Part shown: positions 34,887-44,163 of the stretch, one piece after another
How the letters are laid out: every line of letters begins with the position of its first letter
How positions within the stretch are numbered: position 1 is the first letter of the stretch
NCBI GenBank assembly: GCA_963791995.1
Contig: CAWBUQ010000004.1
Span: 248,001 to 312,000 of the forward strand
Origin: Bog-473 sp963791995
GTDB lineage: Bacteria; Actinomycetota; Acidimicrobiia; Acidimicrobiales; RAAP-2
Direction of reading: 5' to 3'
Length of the DNA: 64,000 nucleotides
Notes under the pieces: model-generated
Databases searched by the model: none
Seen by the model: only the letters and a program-made list of their open reading frames with translations
Told to the model about the DNA's origin: nothing
Position numbers and translations under genes: made by a program

Positions 34887-34963
34887 AATTGCGACGATGT
34901 TGAGAAGGGAGAATTCACAGAACGGCGGTCACCGATGGCGTCTGTTCGGCAAAGGGGAGCGCA

Positions 34964-36720
34964 ATGAGACCGAGGGGGACGGTGAAGCGAGGGTTCCTGA
35001 CTGCAGCGGTCGTCGGAGTGCTCAGCGCATCGATCATCGCCATCGCACCGAGTGCGATGGCTGGCGCAGCGACCAAGGCGTCGTCGTCATCGGGCGGGAC
35101 GGCCACCATGGCCCTCGACGAGAACCTGGCCGGGTTCAACATCAACACGTCGGCCGCTTCGGAGTTCGTCCTCCAAGAGATCATGAACATGGTGTGGCCC
35201 CAGGCCTTCATCGTGAACAACAAGCTCCAGCCGGTCATGAACAACCAGCTCCTCGAGAGCGCCGAGGTGACCACGCAGAGTCCCCAGACCGTCGTCTACA
35301 AGATCAACCCCAAGGCCGTGTGGTCCGACGGCACGCCGATCACCGCTGACGACTTCATCTACAACTGGCAGGCCCAGAGCGGGAACTCGCAGTACACCGA
35401 CGTGGGCAACCAGCCCTACGACGACGCCTCGACCGCCGGCTACAACCAGATCTCGTCGGTCGTCGGCTCGGACCCCTCGGGTGGCGCAGCGTGCGCACCG
35501 GGGAGCGCGACCGACCGCAACGCCGGCATGTGCCCCAACGGCCGCACCGTCACGGTGACCTTCAAGCCGTCCTTCACCGACTGGCGCAGCCTCTACACCA
35601 ACATCGTCCCGGCGCACATCGCCCGGACGGTCGGGTGGAACACCGGCTTCGCGGGTCCGGCCCAGGTCATCTCGGGCAGCTGGTTCAAGATCCAGAGCTA
35701 CAGCTCCAACCAGTCGCTCGTCTTGGTCCGGAACCCCACCTACTGGGGCACCCCGTCCAAGCTCGACAAGTTGGTCTTCCAATTCTTCTCTGACGACAGT
35801 CAGCTGGTGCCCGCCCTGCAGAATCACGGAGATCGACATCTTGAACCCGTCCACGGTGAACCTCTCCATCGTCCAGACCGCCGACCAGGTGCCAAATGCC
35901 ACGAAGGCAACCCAGGCCGGCCTCCAGTTCGAGCATTTGGACTTCAACCAGGCCGACCCCTACTTGGCCAAGGTCCAGGTGCGCCAAGCAATCGCCCATG
36001 GCGTCGACCGTCCGGCGGTGATTCCCGCGGACGGTCGGCGAGATCGAGAAGGGGATCAACCCGCTGGGGAGCCGAATGCTCATGCCGACCCAGCAGGGCT
36101 ACGAGGGGACGCCGTACGCCTACGACCCGAACGAGTCCGTGAGTCTTCTCAAGGATCTCGGGTTCAAGAGGGCTTCGGACGGTTACTTCCAACCCAGTTA
36201 CGGGCCACAGAAGGGGAAGGATCTGACCTTCACGATCCAGTCGACGTCGGGCAACAGCATCCGGGCCGAGACGGAGGTCCTGTTCCAGGCCCAGATGAAG
36301 GAGATCGGCATCAAGATCAACATCCAGAACTATGACGCCAACACCTTCTTCGGGACCAACCTGCCCGATGGCACGTTCCAGATTGCGGAGTTCGCGTGGT
36401 ACAGCACGCCGTTCGTGTCCGCGAACGACCCGTTTTACTGCTCGTACACGGACACGACCAACTGTGCCGACAACTGGAATCACGCGGCCAGTAAACGTGT
36501 CGACCAACTGATGGCCGCGGGATCGTCGGCCGCGAGCACGCCAGCCGAGATCAGCGACTACAACCAGGCTGATGCCATTCTGTGGCGGAACATGGTGACG
36601 CTGCCCCTGTATCAAACGCCACAGTTCTGGACGTGGTCGAACAGCCTGAAGGGTGTCCTTCCCAACACATCGAGCGTCGGTGTCACCTGGAACGCCGAGG
36701 ACTGGACGATCAGCTCGTAG
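34964..36720 (+). CDS. Family 5 ABC peptide/solute-binding protein (two frame breaks)
   Basis: The ATG at 34964 follows GGGGAG. A signal peptide (VKRGFLTAAVVGVLSASIIAIAPSAMAGA) without a lipobox Cys is followed by the SBP_bac_5 fold: VVYKINPKAVWSDGTPITADDFIYNWQ is the family signature. Extra bases near 35823 and 36025 break the frame; bridged segments read EIDILNPSTVNLSIVQTADQ, VRQAIAHGVDR and GINPLGSRMLMPTQQGYEG, ending with NAEDWTISS at ~583 residues. Such proteins deliver oligopeptides or sugars to an ABC importer. No permease or ATPase gene is in the window, so it is an orphan binding protein. Confidence 0.87.
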
Positions 36721-36839
36721 GAGCGGGTCGCTGCGACCGACCTCGACCACGCGACTGCGAGGACGGGGCGGGTTCTGCCGCTTCTGTTCTCAGTGACCTC
36801 GGAAGCCCGAGTAGGACAGGGGTTGACAAATCGTGTGTG

Positions 36840-37337
36840 TCATGTCGCGACGCGGAGAGCACGGTCCTGCCCATACCCGTCCACCCAACCGATGTGGCGA
36901 GCGGGGACGCCGGCGACGATTGCACCGGGCGCGACGTCCTTGGTGACGACGGCGTGCGCGGCGACTTTTGCGTCGTCCCCAACACTGATCGGCCCGACCA
37001 CCGTTGCGCCCGCGTAAATGTAAACGTCCCTATCGATGGTGGGGTACCCGTCGTCCTCTAAATCCCGACCGGCCCGGCCGAGGGTCACGTGGTGGAAGAT
37101 CGTCGTCCTCTCGCCCACCCGGCTTCCCCAGCCGATGACCGTTCCCTGTCCGTGCATGAACGTGACGCTCGGGGCGAGCTCGGCACCGGGCTCGATTTCG
37201 ACCCCGGTGATGAGCTGGGAGAGGGCGGAGACCCCGAAGGCCAGATCTTTGTGGCCACGGCGGTACAGGCGGTCCTCCAGTCGGTAGAAGCGCATTGCGT
37301 GACGGTCCCACGCCATGAGCTTCTGAAAGAACGGCAC
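36840..37337 (-). CDS. Serine acetyltransferase-like hexapeptide-repeat protein
   Basis: 165 residues, GTG at 37337. After a short helical start (MAWDRHAMRFYRLEDRLYRRG), left-handed beta-helix hexapeptide repeats run from VEIEPGAELAPSVTFMHGQG to VVGPISVGDDAKVAAHAVVTKDVAPGAIVAGVPA. The segment HGQGTVIGWGSRVGERTTIFHHVTLG resembles the active-site coil of CysE-type enzymes (HHVTLG). It lacks the long N-terminal helical domain of CysE, as in short serine or sugar O-acetyltransferases used in cysteine or polysaccharide synthesis. No cysK is nearby. Confidence 0.75.
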   Translation of the reverse strand: MPFFQKLMAWDRHAMRFYRLEDRLYRRGHKDLAFGVSALSQLITGVEIEPGAELAPSVTFMHGQGTVIGWGSRVGERTTIFHHVTLGRAGRDLEDDGYPTIDRDVYIYAGATVVGPISVGDDAKVAAHAVVTKDVAPGAIVAGVPARHIGWVDGYGQDRALRVAT

Positions 37338-37490
37338 CCGATCCCCTGTCCACTCGTCCTCGCCCGGGACGGTCTCGTCGGATGGTATCGGCAGTCTTCA
37401 CCGTTTCATGTAAGGAAAACAGGAAGAACCTCGGTATGGCGAGGCCCCGGAGCGGGTGAAACCTGCCCTCAGGGGCCTGACCCCCAGGAG

Positions 37491-38414
37491 CTAGGCCGGG
37501 AGGAAATAGTGGCCCTCGTCGAGGTCCTCGAGCAGGCTGGGCCCGGTTGCCTCCCACCCGAGCAATTCCCGTGTGACGGCTGCTGACGCCGGGCTGTCGA
37601 GAGCAACGAAATGGCCCAGGGGAGCAAAGTGCTCAAGCGCAGCACCGGCCTCCACCGATTGCGTGGGGAGCCCGAGATGACGACCCATGGTCTCAGCGAT
37701 GCTGCGGAAGGGGACGCCTTCGTCGTCCACTGCATGAAGGACCGACCCCGCGGGAGCGCCTTCGACGGCCAGACGGGCCAGTCGGGCGGCGTCAGAGCGG
37801 TGCACCGCCGGCCAACGATTGGAGCCGTCGCCGACGTAGCCGGCAGCGCCCCGTTGGCGCGCGATCTCGACGAATGTGGCGATGAACCCATGGTCGCCAT
37901 CGCCGTGGACAGTGGGGGGGAATCGCAAGACGGACGAGCGGACGCCGATGCCCCTCATCGACAGAGTCAACAGCGCCGTGGCGCCCCGGAGTCCGGCGGG
38001 ATTGGCCCGGATCTCCGCACTCGCGACCAGCCCGTCGTCCTCGGTGGCCATCCGGTCCAGCATCAACCCGAGCATGCCGGAGGCGAGCACGAAGGGCCGG
38101 TCGGAATCGGCCAGCGCCGCCCCCATCGCCTCGACCGCCTTGCGATCGGCCGCCGCTGCGGCCGCGAAATTGCCGCCGAACGCCACCTCATGTTGGAAAG
38201 CCAAATGGATCACTCCGTCCGAGTCGGCCGCCGCCTTGCCCAGGCCATCGGAGTCATCGACGTCACCCCACTGCACGATGGCGCCTGCCTCCTCCAGCCG
38301 ATCGGCCGATGCCTGGGAGCGGGCCAAACCGACCACCTCGTGGCCCGCACCGAGTAGTTCGGGGACCACCGCCGACCCGATCCAGCCTGATGCCCCGGTG
38401 ACGAAGATCCTCAT
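37491..38414 (-). CDS. Extended SDR / NAD(P)-dependent epimerase-like protein
   Basis: 307 residues, intact. MRIFVTGASGWIGSAVVPELL is the G-x2-G-x2-G NAD(P) motif of extended and atypical SDRs, with DVDDSDGLGKAAADSDGVIHLAFQHE following. This looks like the 3-beta-HSD/epimerase family (SDR family oxidoreductase YwnB/NmrA-like subgroup) common beside TetR genes. The canonical Y-x3-K is not evident, so the activity is open. It is divergent from a TetR gene and shares a palindromic operator. Confidence 0.82.
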   Translation of the reverse strand: MRIFVTGASGWIGSAVVPELLGAGHEVVGLARSQASADRLEEAGAIVQWGDVDDSDGLGKAAADSDGVIHLAFQHEVAFGGNFAAAAAADRKAVEAMGAALADSDRPFVLASGMLGLMLDRMATEDDGLVASAEIRANPAGLRGATALLTLSMRGIGVRSSVLRFPPTVHGDGDHGFIATFVEIARQRGAAGYVGDGSNRWPAVHRSDAARLARLAVEGAPAGSVLHAVDDEGVPFRSIAETMGRHLGLPTQSVEAGAALEHFAPLGHFVALDSPASAAVTRELLGWEATGPSLLEDLDEGHYFLPA

Positions 38415-38432
38415 GGTCCTACCTCCCGATTG

Positions 38433-38453
38433 TGATGTCAGTAACCGACATCA
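38433..38453. promoter_or_regulatory. TetR operator in the epimerase/tetR divergent promoter
   Basis: TGATGTC-AGTAACC-GACATCA, two perfect 7-bp arms around a 7-bp spacer. A second related half-site (GATGTCAGTCACTGTCA) lies at about 38464-38480. It is located between the genes starting at 38414 and 38500. Confidence 0.7.
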
Positions 38454-38499
38454 CCTTAACGAGCGATGTCAGTCACTGTCAACACCTAGAGTTGCCGCC

Positions 38500-39070
38500 A
38501 TGGGTCGATGGGAGCCGGACAGCCGCGGCCGACTGCAAGAGGCGGCTCTCGCGCTGTATTCCGAAAAGGGATTCGATCAGACAACGGCAGCCGAGATCGC
38601 CGCCCGCGCGGGAGTGACGGAGCGCACGTTCTTCAGACACTTCACCGACAAGCGAGAAGTGCTCTTCGGCGGTTCCGCTCTGCTCAAGGAGCGGATCGTG
38701 GCGGGAGTCGTGGCAGCGCCCGAAGGGGTCGGGCCCCTCGAGGCGGTTGGCGGTGGCCTCGACGCCGCCGCCGCCATGCTCGGTGAGTCCCGCCGCGACC
38801 TTTCGGCGCAGCGCCACGCGGTGATCGTGGCGAACCCCGAACTGCGAGAGAGGGAATTGACCAAGCTGGCCGACTACGCCGCCGCGGTCGCCGCCACGCT
38901 GCGAGCGCGCGAGGTACCCGAACCACAGGCCACACTTGCCGCCGAGGCCGGCATGACGGTGCTGCGACTCGCCCTCGAGCGGTGGGCAAAAGGAGACGAC
39001 AGCCCGCGACCTCGCTGTGATCATGCGCGCCTCGCTGGCGGAGTTGCGGGAGGTGACGGCCCTCGATTGA
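38500..39070 (+). CDS. TetR-family repressor (one frame break near the end)
   Basis: ATG at 38500. GRLQEAALALYSEKGFDQTTAAEIAARAGVTERTFFRHFTDKREVL is a textbook TetR helix-turn-helix. The ligand domain follows. An extra base near 39003 shifts the last ~25 residues; corrected, they read RDLAVIMRASLAELREVTALD and stop at 39070, giving ~190 residues. The divergent epimerase-like gene and the palindrome between them indicate it represses that gene and itself. The inducer is unknown. Confidence 0.87.
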
Positions 39071-39114
39071 GGATTCGGCCTGCGTGGCTTTCAGCGCTCG
39101 GAGTCCGCGCTCGG

Positions 39115-39486
39115 TCAGCTTCCATAGGGGCGGGTGAGCACTTCCATGTTGTGACCGGAGGGGTCTTCGAAGTAAAAGCCGCGCCCGTGACCGTTGATCA
39201 CGCCGGCTTGGGTGTGGCCGGGGTCCGCCCAGTACGTCACATCCCGATCGGTGATGCGGGCGAAGATGGCATCGAACTCGTCCTCGCTGACCAAGAACGC
39301 ATAGTGCGAGGGTTCGAAGGGGTCGTCGCGTTGCATGTAGTCCAAGCTGACGCCGTTCGCCGTCTCGACGCACAGGAAGTGGCCAAAGCGGGTCGGGGGC
39401 TCGAGGCCCAGAATCTCAATGAGGAATCTCGCCGAAACCTCGGTGTCCCGGGCTGAGACGATCGTGTGGTTGAGCTGGACGGCCAT
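39115..39486 (-). CDS. VOC-family (glyoxalase/bleomycin-resistance fold) protein
   Basis: 123 residues from the ATG at 39486 (GGGAGGA upstream). MAVQLNHTIVSARDTEVSARFL-IEILGL opens the first beta-alpha-beta3 module, and GRGFYFEDPSGHNMEVLTRPYG closes the second; His in NHTIV and Glu in NMEVL are at the metal-ligand positions, so it probably binds a divalent metal. VOC proteins act as dioxygenases, isomerases or drug binders; which is not clear. Its 5' region abuts the IS481 remnant, so its promoter may be altered. Confidence 0.82.
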   Translation of the reverse strand: MAVQLNHTIVSARDTEVSARFLIEILGLEPPTRFGHFLCVETANGVSLDYMQRDDPFEPSHYAFLVSEDEFDAIFARITDRDVTYWADPGHTQAGVINGHGRGFYFEDPSGHNMEVLTRPYGS

Positions 39487-39595
39487 CGCTTCCTCCCTCG
39501 CGGTCGCCGCCCAGTATCCGTCCTTTCGCGGGCTGATGCGTCGCCGATGCGCGGTCCGTCTCGGGATTGCTGGCAGAAGGCGCGAAGGGCGACGG

Positions 39596-40179
39596 AGCCT
39601 GGTTGAGCGGGAACGACCGGGCGAGCTCGTCCACGTCGACGTGAAGAAACTGGGCAAGATCCCGCCCGGTGGTGGTTGGCGGGCCAATGGTCGAGGGCCA
39701 CGCCCCGCATCGAGACGGCGGATCGGTTACGACTACGTCCACTCGATGGTCGACGACCATTCCCGCTTCGCCTATTCCGAGGTGCTCGGCGACGAGACGG
39801 GTCAGAGCTGTGCTGCCTTTCTCCGGCGTGCCGCGGCCGCGTTCACCGACGCTGGCATCGCACGCATCGACGAGGTGATGACCGACAACGCCAAGAACTA
39901 CACGCGGAGTGCTGCCTTCCAGGGCGCCCTCGACGAGCTCGGTGCCACCCATGTCCTGATCCGACCACACTGTCCCTGGCAAAACGGGAAGGTGGAGAGG
40001 CTCAACCGCACCCTCCAGATCGAATGGGCCTATCGACGGGCCTATCGCTCCAACGGCGAACGGACTCGGGCCCTGGCACTATGGCTCCGGCGCTACAACA
40101 CCGAGCGCCCCCACAGCTCTCTCGGAGGACGACCGCCAGTCAGCCGGCTGTCATGAACGTGTTGTCCGAGTACACCTAG
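39596..40179 (+). mobile_element. IS481-family transposase remnant (catalytic domain only)
   Basis: Recognisable from VERERPGELVHVDVKKLGKI onward. The rve/DDE core is complete: Asp in HVDVKKLG, Asp in VMTDNAKNYT and Glu in WQNGKVERLNRTLQIEWAY, followed by YNTERPHSSLGGRPPVSRL. The N-terminal helix-turn-helix half of IS481 transposases is missing and one frame change near 40150 separates the body from the natural end MNVLSEYT. No terminal inverted repeats are visible. It ends on the CTAG that also contains the stop of the NlpC gene, so it is a decayed, immobile fragment. Confidence 0.8.
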
Positions 40180-41471
40180 GGCCGGCGCCCGTTCGGCATG
40201 AGGTCGCTCAGGCCCCACTGGTCCAGCGAGTTCAGCTGGACCTGGTTCCCGGTGGCCTCGACGATCTGGTTCCCGCCGACGTAGATGGCGGTGTGATAGA
40301 CGGTCGTCCAGTCGGTTTGCGAATCTCCCCAGAACACGAGGTCGCCGGCGGAGAGCGTGCTGAGCGCGACGGGGTCGCCCGCCGTGTGGTACTGGTCGTC
40401 GGACACCCGGGCGAAGCCGATGCCGGCACTCTCCCACGACGCCAGCGCCAGACCCGAGCAGTCGTACCCGACCGGGCCGTTGCCACCCCAGATGTAGGGC
40501 TTCCCGAGTTGAGCGAAGGCGAAGAGGACCGCCTTGTCCCCGGACGTGGCGGGCTGGAACAACAAGGACTCGGTGGGTGGCGCGCCCTGGGCGTCCCCGA
40601 ACGGGTAGGCCGTCCCGTTCTGCTCTTCGACCCAGTAGCCATGGCCCGTCGGGCTGGCCACCACCTTCCGCGTGGGGTCGGGAGTGGGACCACCGGCAGC
40701 AGACCCGTAAAAGCCGGCGTCGCCGAAGTTGAAGATGCCGCCGTCGGAGGCCACCATCCAGTAGCCGTGGCCGTCAGGCGTGGGGGCCATGCCGACGATC
40801 GGCTTGTTCAACCTGATCGCGCCAGTGGAACCGTAGAACTCCGCGTCGCCGTAGGAGAAGATACCACCGTCGGAGGCCACCAGCCAGTAGCCGTGGCCGT
40901 CAGGTGTCGGCGCCATACCGACGATCGGCTTGTTCAGCGCGATCGACCCGGTCGACCCGTAGAACTTCGCATCACCGTAGGAGAAGATGCCGCCGTCGGA
41001 GGCCACCATCCAGTAGCCGTGGCCGTCAGGCGTGGGGGCCATGCCGACGATCGGCCTGTTCAACGTGATCGCGCCCGTTGAGCCGTAGAACTGCGCGTCG
41101 CCGTAGGTGAAGATGCCGCCGTCGGAGGCCACCAGCCAGTACCCCTTCGTGTCCGTAGTCGGGGTGATGGCGACGATCGGATGGTTGAGGGGGAGGCCAG
41201 CGGCCGAGCCGTAGGCAACCGCATTGCCGAAATTCCACACGGCACCCTGGGCATCGGCCAGCCAGAAGTTGTCCGTGGCGATGCCCGTCAGTGCCTCGAC
41301 TCCGCTGCTCGAGGCGCTGACCGCCGAGGCAGGGAGCAAGACGAGCGCTCCGCAGAAAAGGGCGGCGATGACCGCAAGCGCAGCACTCAGGTGGTCGATG
41401 GATGCGTTGCCTACGGATCGGATCCGGCGGTGAAGATCCTCGACGTGCACCAAGGGACATCGTCGTCGCAT
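40176..41471 (-). CDS. Secreted NlpC/P60 peptidase with 42-residue repeats
   Basis: 431 residues, intact, ATG at 41471. An N-terminal membrane/signal segment (LSAALAVIAALFCGALVLLPASAV) is followed by about six 42-residue repeats (GYWMVASDGGIFSYGDAKF and variants) and a C-terminal NlpC/P60 domain from ATSGDKAVLFAFAQLGKPYIWGG. The catalytic Cys is in VGYDCSGLALASW, the His in VYHTAIYVGG, with GDLVFWGDS between. Such enzymes cut gamma-D-Glu-diaminopimelate links in peptidoglycan. The repeats are the same type as in the GH26-like protein at 18.5-20.4 kb, suggesting a shared surface-targeting module. Confidence 0.9.
   Translation of the reverse strand: MRRRCPLVHVEDLHRRIRSVGNASIDHLSAALAVIAALFCGALVLLPASAVSASSSGVEALTGIATDNFWLADAQGAVWNFGNAVAYGSAAGLPLNHPIVAITPTTDTKGYWLVASDGGIFTYGDAQFYGSTGAITLNRPIVGMAPTPDGHGYWMVASDGGIFSYGDAKFYGSTGSIALNKPIVGMAPTPDGHGYWLVASDGGIFSYGDAEFYGSTGAIRLNKPIVGMAPTPDGHGYWMVASDGGIFNFGDAGFYGSAAGGPTPDPTRKVVASPTGHGYWVEEQNGTAYPFGDAQGAPPTESLLFQPATSGDKAVLFAFAQLGKPYIWGGNGPVGYDCSGLALASWESAGIGFARVSDDQYHTAGDPVALSTLSAGDLVFWGDSQTDWTTVYHTAIYVGGNQIVEATGNQVQLNSLDQWGLSDLMPNGRRP
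40590..41290 (-). repeat. Tandem 126-bp coding repeats in the NlpC/P60 gene
   Basis: Three central units are almost identical at DNA level (for example CCGTAGGAGAAGATRCC blocks at 126-bp spacing near 40852 and 40978), with more diverged units at both ends. The encoded 42-residue unit matches that of the GH26-like gene 20 kb away. Confidence 0.85.
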
Positions 41472-41630
41472 CGTGCCTGCTTGAGCGGTGCAGCGGCCGT
41501 GTCCTCCGATTTTTGGGAGATGGTTGACAACTTGTGGTCGTCCGCGGACGCGCCACGCGGGGAGGCTCGTTCCTCGTGGCGGGCTACCCGCCGCGACCGG
41601 TCGGGCTCCCGCTGAACCTCGACCGGTCCG

Positions 41631-42476
41631 TCAGAAGCGGTAGACGCGCTCGGCGGTTCCGGCGAAGAGCTTGTCTCGGGACTCGTCGTCGAGACCGTCG
41701 GTGATCGCGCTGAACGTGGTGTAGAGATCGTCGAAGGTGCCGAACTGGGCATCGACGGGGAAGTTGCTGGCGAACATGCAGCGGTCCACACCAAATGCCT
41801 CGATGGCATAGTCGACCCACGGAGCGATGGCGTCCTCAGCCATGGATTCGAACGGCATTGCCAAGCCAGAGAGCTTGCAGGTCACGTTGGCACCGATGCG
41901 GGCCAGCGCGTCAATGCCCGCCTGCCAGAGCACTCTCTCCTCCTCCGACGCCGAGCGGGGCCACCCCGTGTGCTCGACCACTACGCTCAGATCCCCGAAG
42001 TCGGCCAGCTTCGCCGCCGCCGCTTCGAGTTGATCCGGATGGGCCATCAGCTCGAAGACGAGGTTCCGCTCCTGGAGGGCGCGCAGGACGTCCGGTCCCG
42101 GCACGGGTTCGGTGAGCGGCCCCATCGGGCGGATTCCGCGGAACCGCGAGGCCGCCATCTGTCGGTCGAGCATCTCGACTGACTCCGCCACGGTGTCGGC
42201 CGGAGGCAGGCCACCGATGACGGCATCGGGCCCCCCGTTCGACGCAGCGGTGCGATCGAGTTCGAGCGTCTCCTCAATGGAGTTACGACCGGTGGCGGCC
42301 GCGACGTTGACGAATTTCTCGACGTTCCACGCGGCCGATTCCGTCCGGTACAGGTCGACATCGAAGCGCCTGTGCATCCGCAGCGGGTCACCTGCTGCCC
42401 CCTCTGGGAACCGCCCGAGGTAGGGATACCAGTCGGTGCGCGCGGGGTCCCACAGGTGGACGTGTGCATCAATCAC
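41631..42476 (-). CDS. Amidohydrolase family 2 protein (TIM-barrel hydrolase/decarboxylase)
   Basis: 281 residues, intact, GTG at 42476. MIDAHVHLWDPARTDWYPYLG carries the H-x-H metal motif; LSVVVEHTGWPRS holds the next His and RCMFASNFPVDAQFG the Asp region (usually S-D-x-P; here SNFP, so the final Asp is Asn). The family includes 2-pyrone-4,6-dicarboxylate lactonase and L-fuconolactonase, which fits the DPARTDWYPYL start. It is third in the operon FMO-SDR-amidohydrolase, so lactone hydrolysis after Baeyer-Villiger oxidation is an attractive role. The Asn change needs checking. Confidence 0.82.
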   Translation of the reverse strand: MIDAHVHLWDPARTDWYPYLGRFPEGAAGDPLRMHRRFDVDLYRTESAAWNVEKFVNVAAATGRNSIEETLELDRTAASNGGPDAVIGGLPPADTVAESVEMLDRQMAASRFRGIRPMGPLTEPVPGPDVLRALQERNLVFELMAHPDQLEAAAAKLADFGDLSVVVEHTGWPRSASEEERVLWQAGIDALARIGANVTCKLSGLAMPFESMAEDAIAPWVDYAIEAFGVDRCMFASNFPVDAQFGTFDDLYTTFSAITDGLDDESRDKLFAGTAERVYRF

Positions 42477-42494
42477 GCGCGTCGGTCGACGTCG

Positions 42495-44163
42495 TCACCG
42501 GGACTCCCTCGAAGCTTGGCCCGTAGGAGCGACGACCTCACGGAGACTGGCGTCGAGCCACGAGGGGATGGCGGGACCACCGTAGGTGACGGTGCCGATC
42601 GGACGCGGATGACTGCGCAGGCCGATCCAGCCCGGACCGATCACGAGTTCAGCACCGGCCAACGCTGTCGCCTCAGGGTTGGCGAGGAGGTAGCCGACCA
42701 GCTCGCCCGAGGCAGAGGCGACCTCGTCTTCAGGCGCCTCGATGCTCAGGGAGAATGCCGTGACCCGTTCCTGCGTACCGCTCGCCGCGACCCGTGCGAG
42801 TTGAGCCGAGGATTGGGCTCGACTGCGGCCGCCGCTCGTTCGGGCGTCGGTCAGGGCGACAAGTTGGACGGGACGGTCGGCGCCGGCGGCGTACTCGACC
42901 ACCGCCCGCGCCCATGCGGCGTCGACGTGGAGGCGCTCGAGGATCCCGTGGTGATCCGCCAGTACTGACTGCCACCCGTCGACCGACGGCCCCGACGGAT
43001 CGGGACCCGCCAGCGCCGTGATCACCGCGTCGACCGGTCCGGCGGATTCCGCGACCTCCCGCAGCGCGGCGGTTGCGCTCACAAAATCTCTCCCGTCCTC
43101 GACCCGTTCGACGCGGTGACAGGCGATGGAGCGGGCCTCGAGCGAGTTGGTGATGGCCGCCGCGAGCTCGGGCCGGTCGCTGATGATGACGCAGGACTGG
43201 ACTCCGCCGAGGTCGTGGCGGCAGGCGCCGATTCGCCGAAGATGGCTCCGAATCGCGGATTACTGCCGCCTGCGGTGGCCTGCCCCGACTCAGCGGGGAG
43301 GAAGGCGCGGGGGATGACGGCTTGGAGCACCGCTTCGAGGGACACCGCGTCGGTCGTCCGGACCACCTCAATGAGGCGGGGCTGGTCCGACCACCGCCAC
43401 CTCGGGACCACCGGCGAACAGCACTTGGCCCGAGCACCAGCCGGCTCCGATGCCGACCAAGTAGGACCCCAGCGGGCCGAGGTCTTCGGGTCCTGGCATC
43501 GAATCGAGCGTGAGTCCGCCGCCGCCACCGGCCCTGCCCGCCTTGCGGGCGCGCTCGAGCGCCGCGGCGACCATTCGGGTGCTGGCGATGGGAGAGATGG
43601 CATTGACCGTGACCCCTGTCGGGCGCGAGTCGGCCCAGGTGCCAGGTGAGGGCCGCCACCGCCCGCTTGGCGGAGCTGTACCCGCCGGCGTCGGCTGCTC
43701 GCCATCCCGACCCGGACGTCACGCCGAGGATCCGTCCGTATCCCGCCTCGGCCATGAGAGGAAGGGCGGCATCGAGCACGTTGAGGTAGCCACCGAGGTG
43801 GACCGAGAGAAGCGCGACGAAATCGTCCTCGGTGCCCTGTGCGAAGTACGACTGGCGGGTGATGCCGGCCACGTTGACAACGGCATCGAGCCCGCCGAAC
43901 TCGTCGACCAGGCCCCGGAACAGCGTACGGAGGGCCTCGGCATCGGTGACAGAGGCCGACGACGCCCGCGCCGAGCCGCCCGCCGCGACGATACGGCCGG
44001 CGGTGGTCTCCTGAGACTCCGGGAGCTGTTCGGTGCCGTCGAGGGTGACGAGCGGGTCGACGGTCACGACGAACCATCCACTCCGGCCGAGCTCTTGGGC
44101 GATGGCCGCGCCGATTCCACCCCCGCCGCCGGTCACCACGGCGACCTGTCGGCGAGGGGTCAC
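42495..44163 (-). CDS. SDR with a long C-terminal Rossmann-like extension (three frame breaks)
   Basis: GTG at 44163 overlapping the FMO stop (GTGA). The N-terminal SDR is complete: VAVVTGGGGGIGAAIAQEL, VVNVAGIT and Y-S-S-A-K in DAGGYSSAKRAVAALTWHLG. After breaks near 43626, 43385 and 43225 the frame continues through VTVNAISPIASTRMVAAALE, IEVVRTTDAVSLEAVLQAVI, CVIISDRPELAAAI and an intact last stretch (42495-43082) with HVDAAWARAVVEYAAGA. The total is ~555 residues, about twice a normal SDR. The second half looks like a degenerate SDR domain. It is probably the alcohol/ketone dehydrogenase partner of the monooxygenase. Confidence 0.72.

Noticed and set aside
41590..41630. GACCGGTCGGG near 41595 as a fifth copy of the shared operator
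   Set aside because: It lacks the TGTACCG half and lies between the 3' end of one gene and the 5' end region of another without a divergent promoter.
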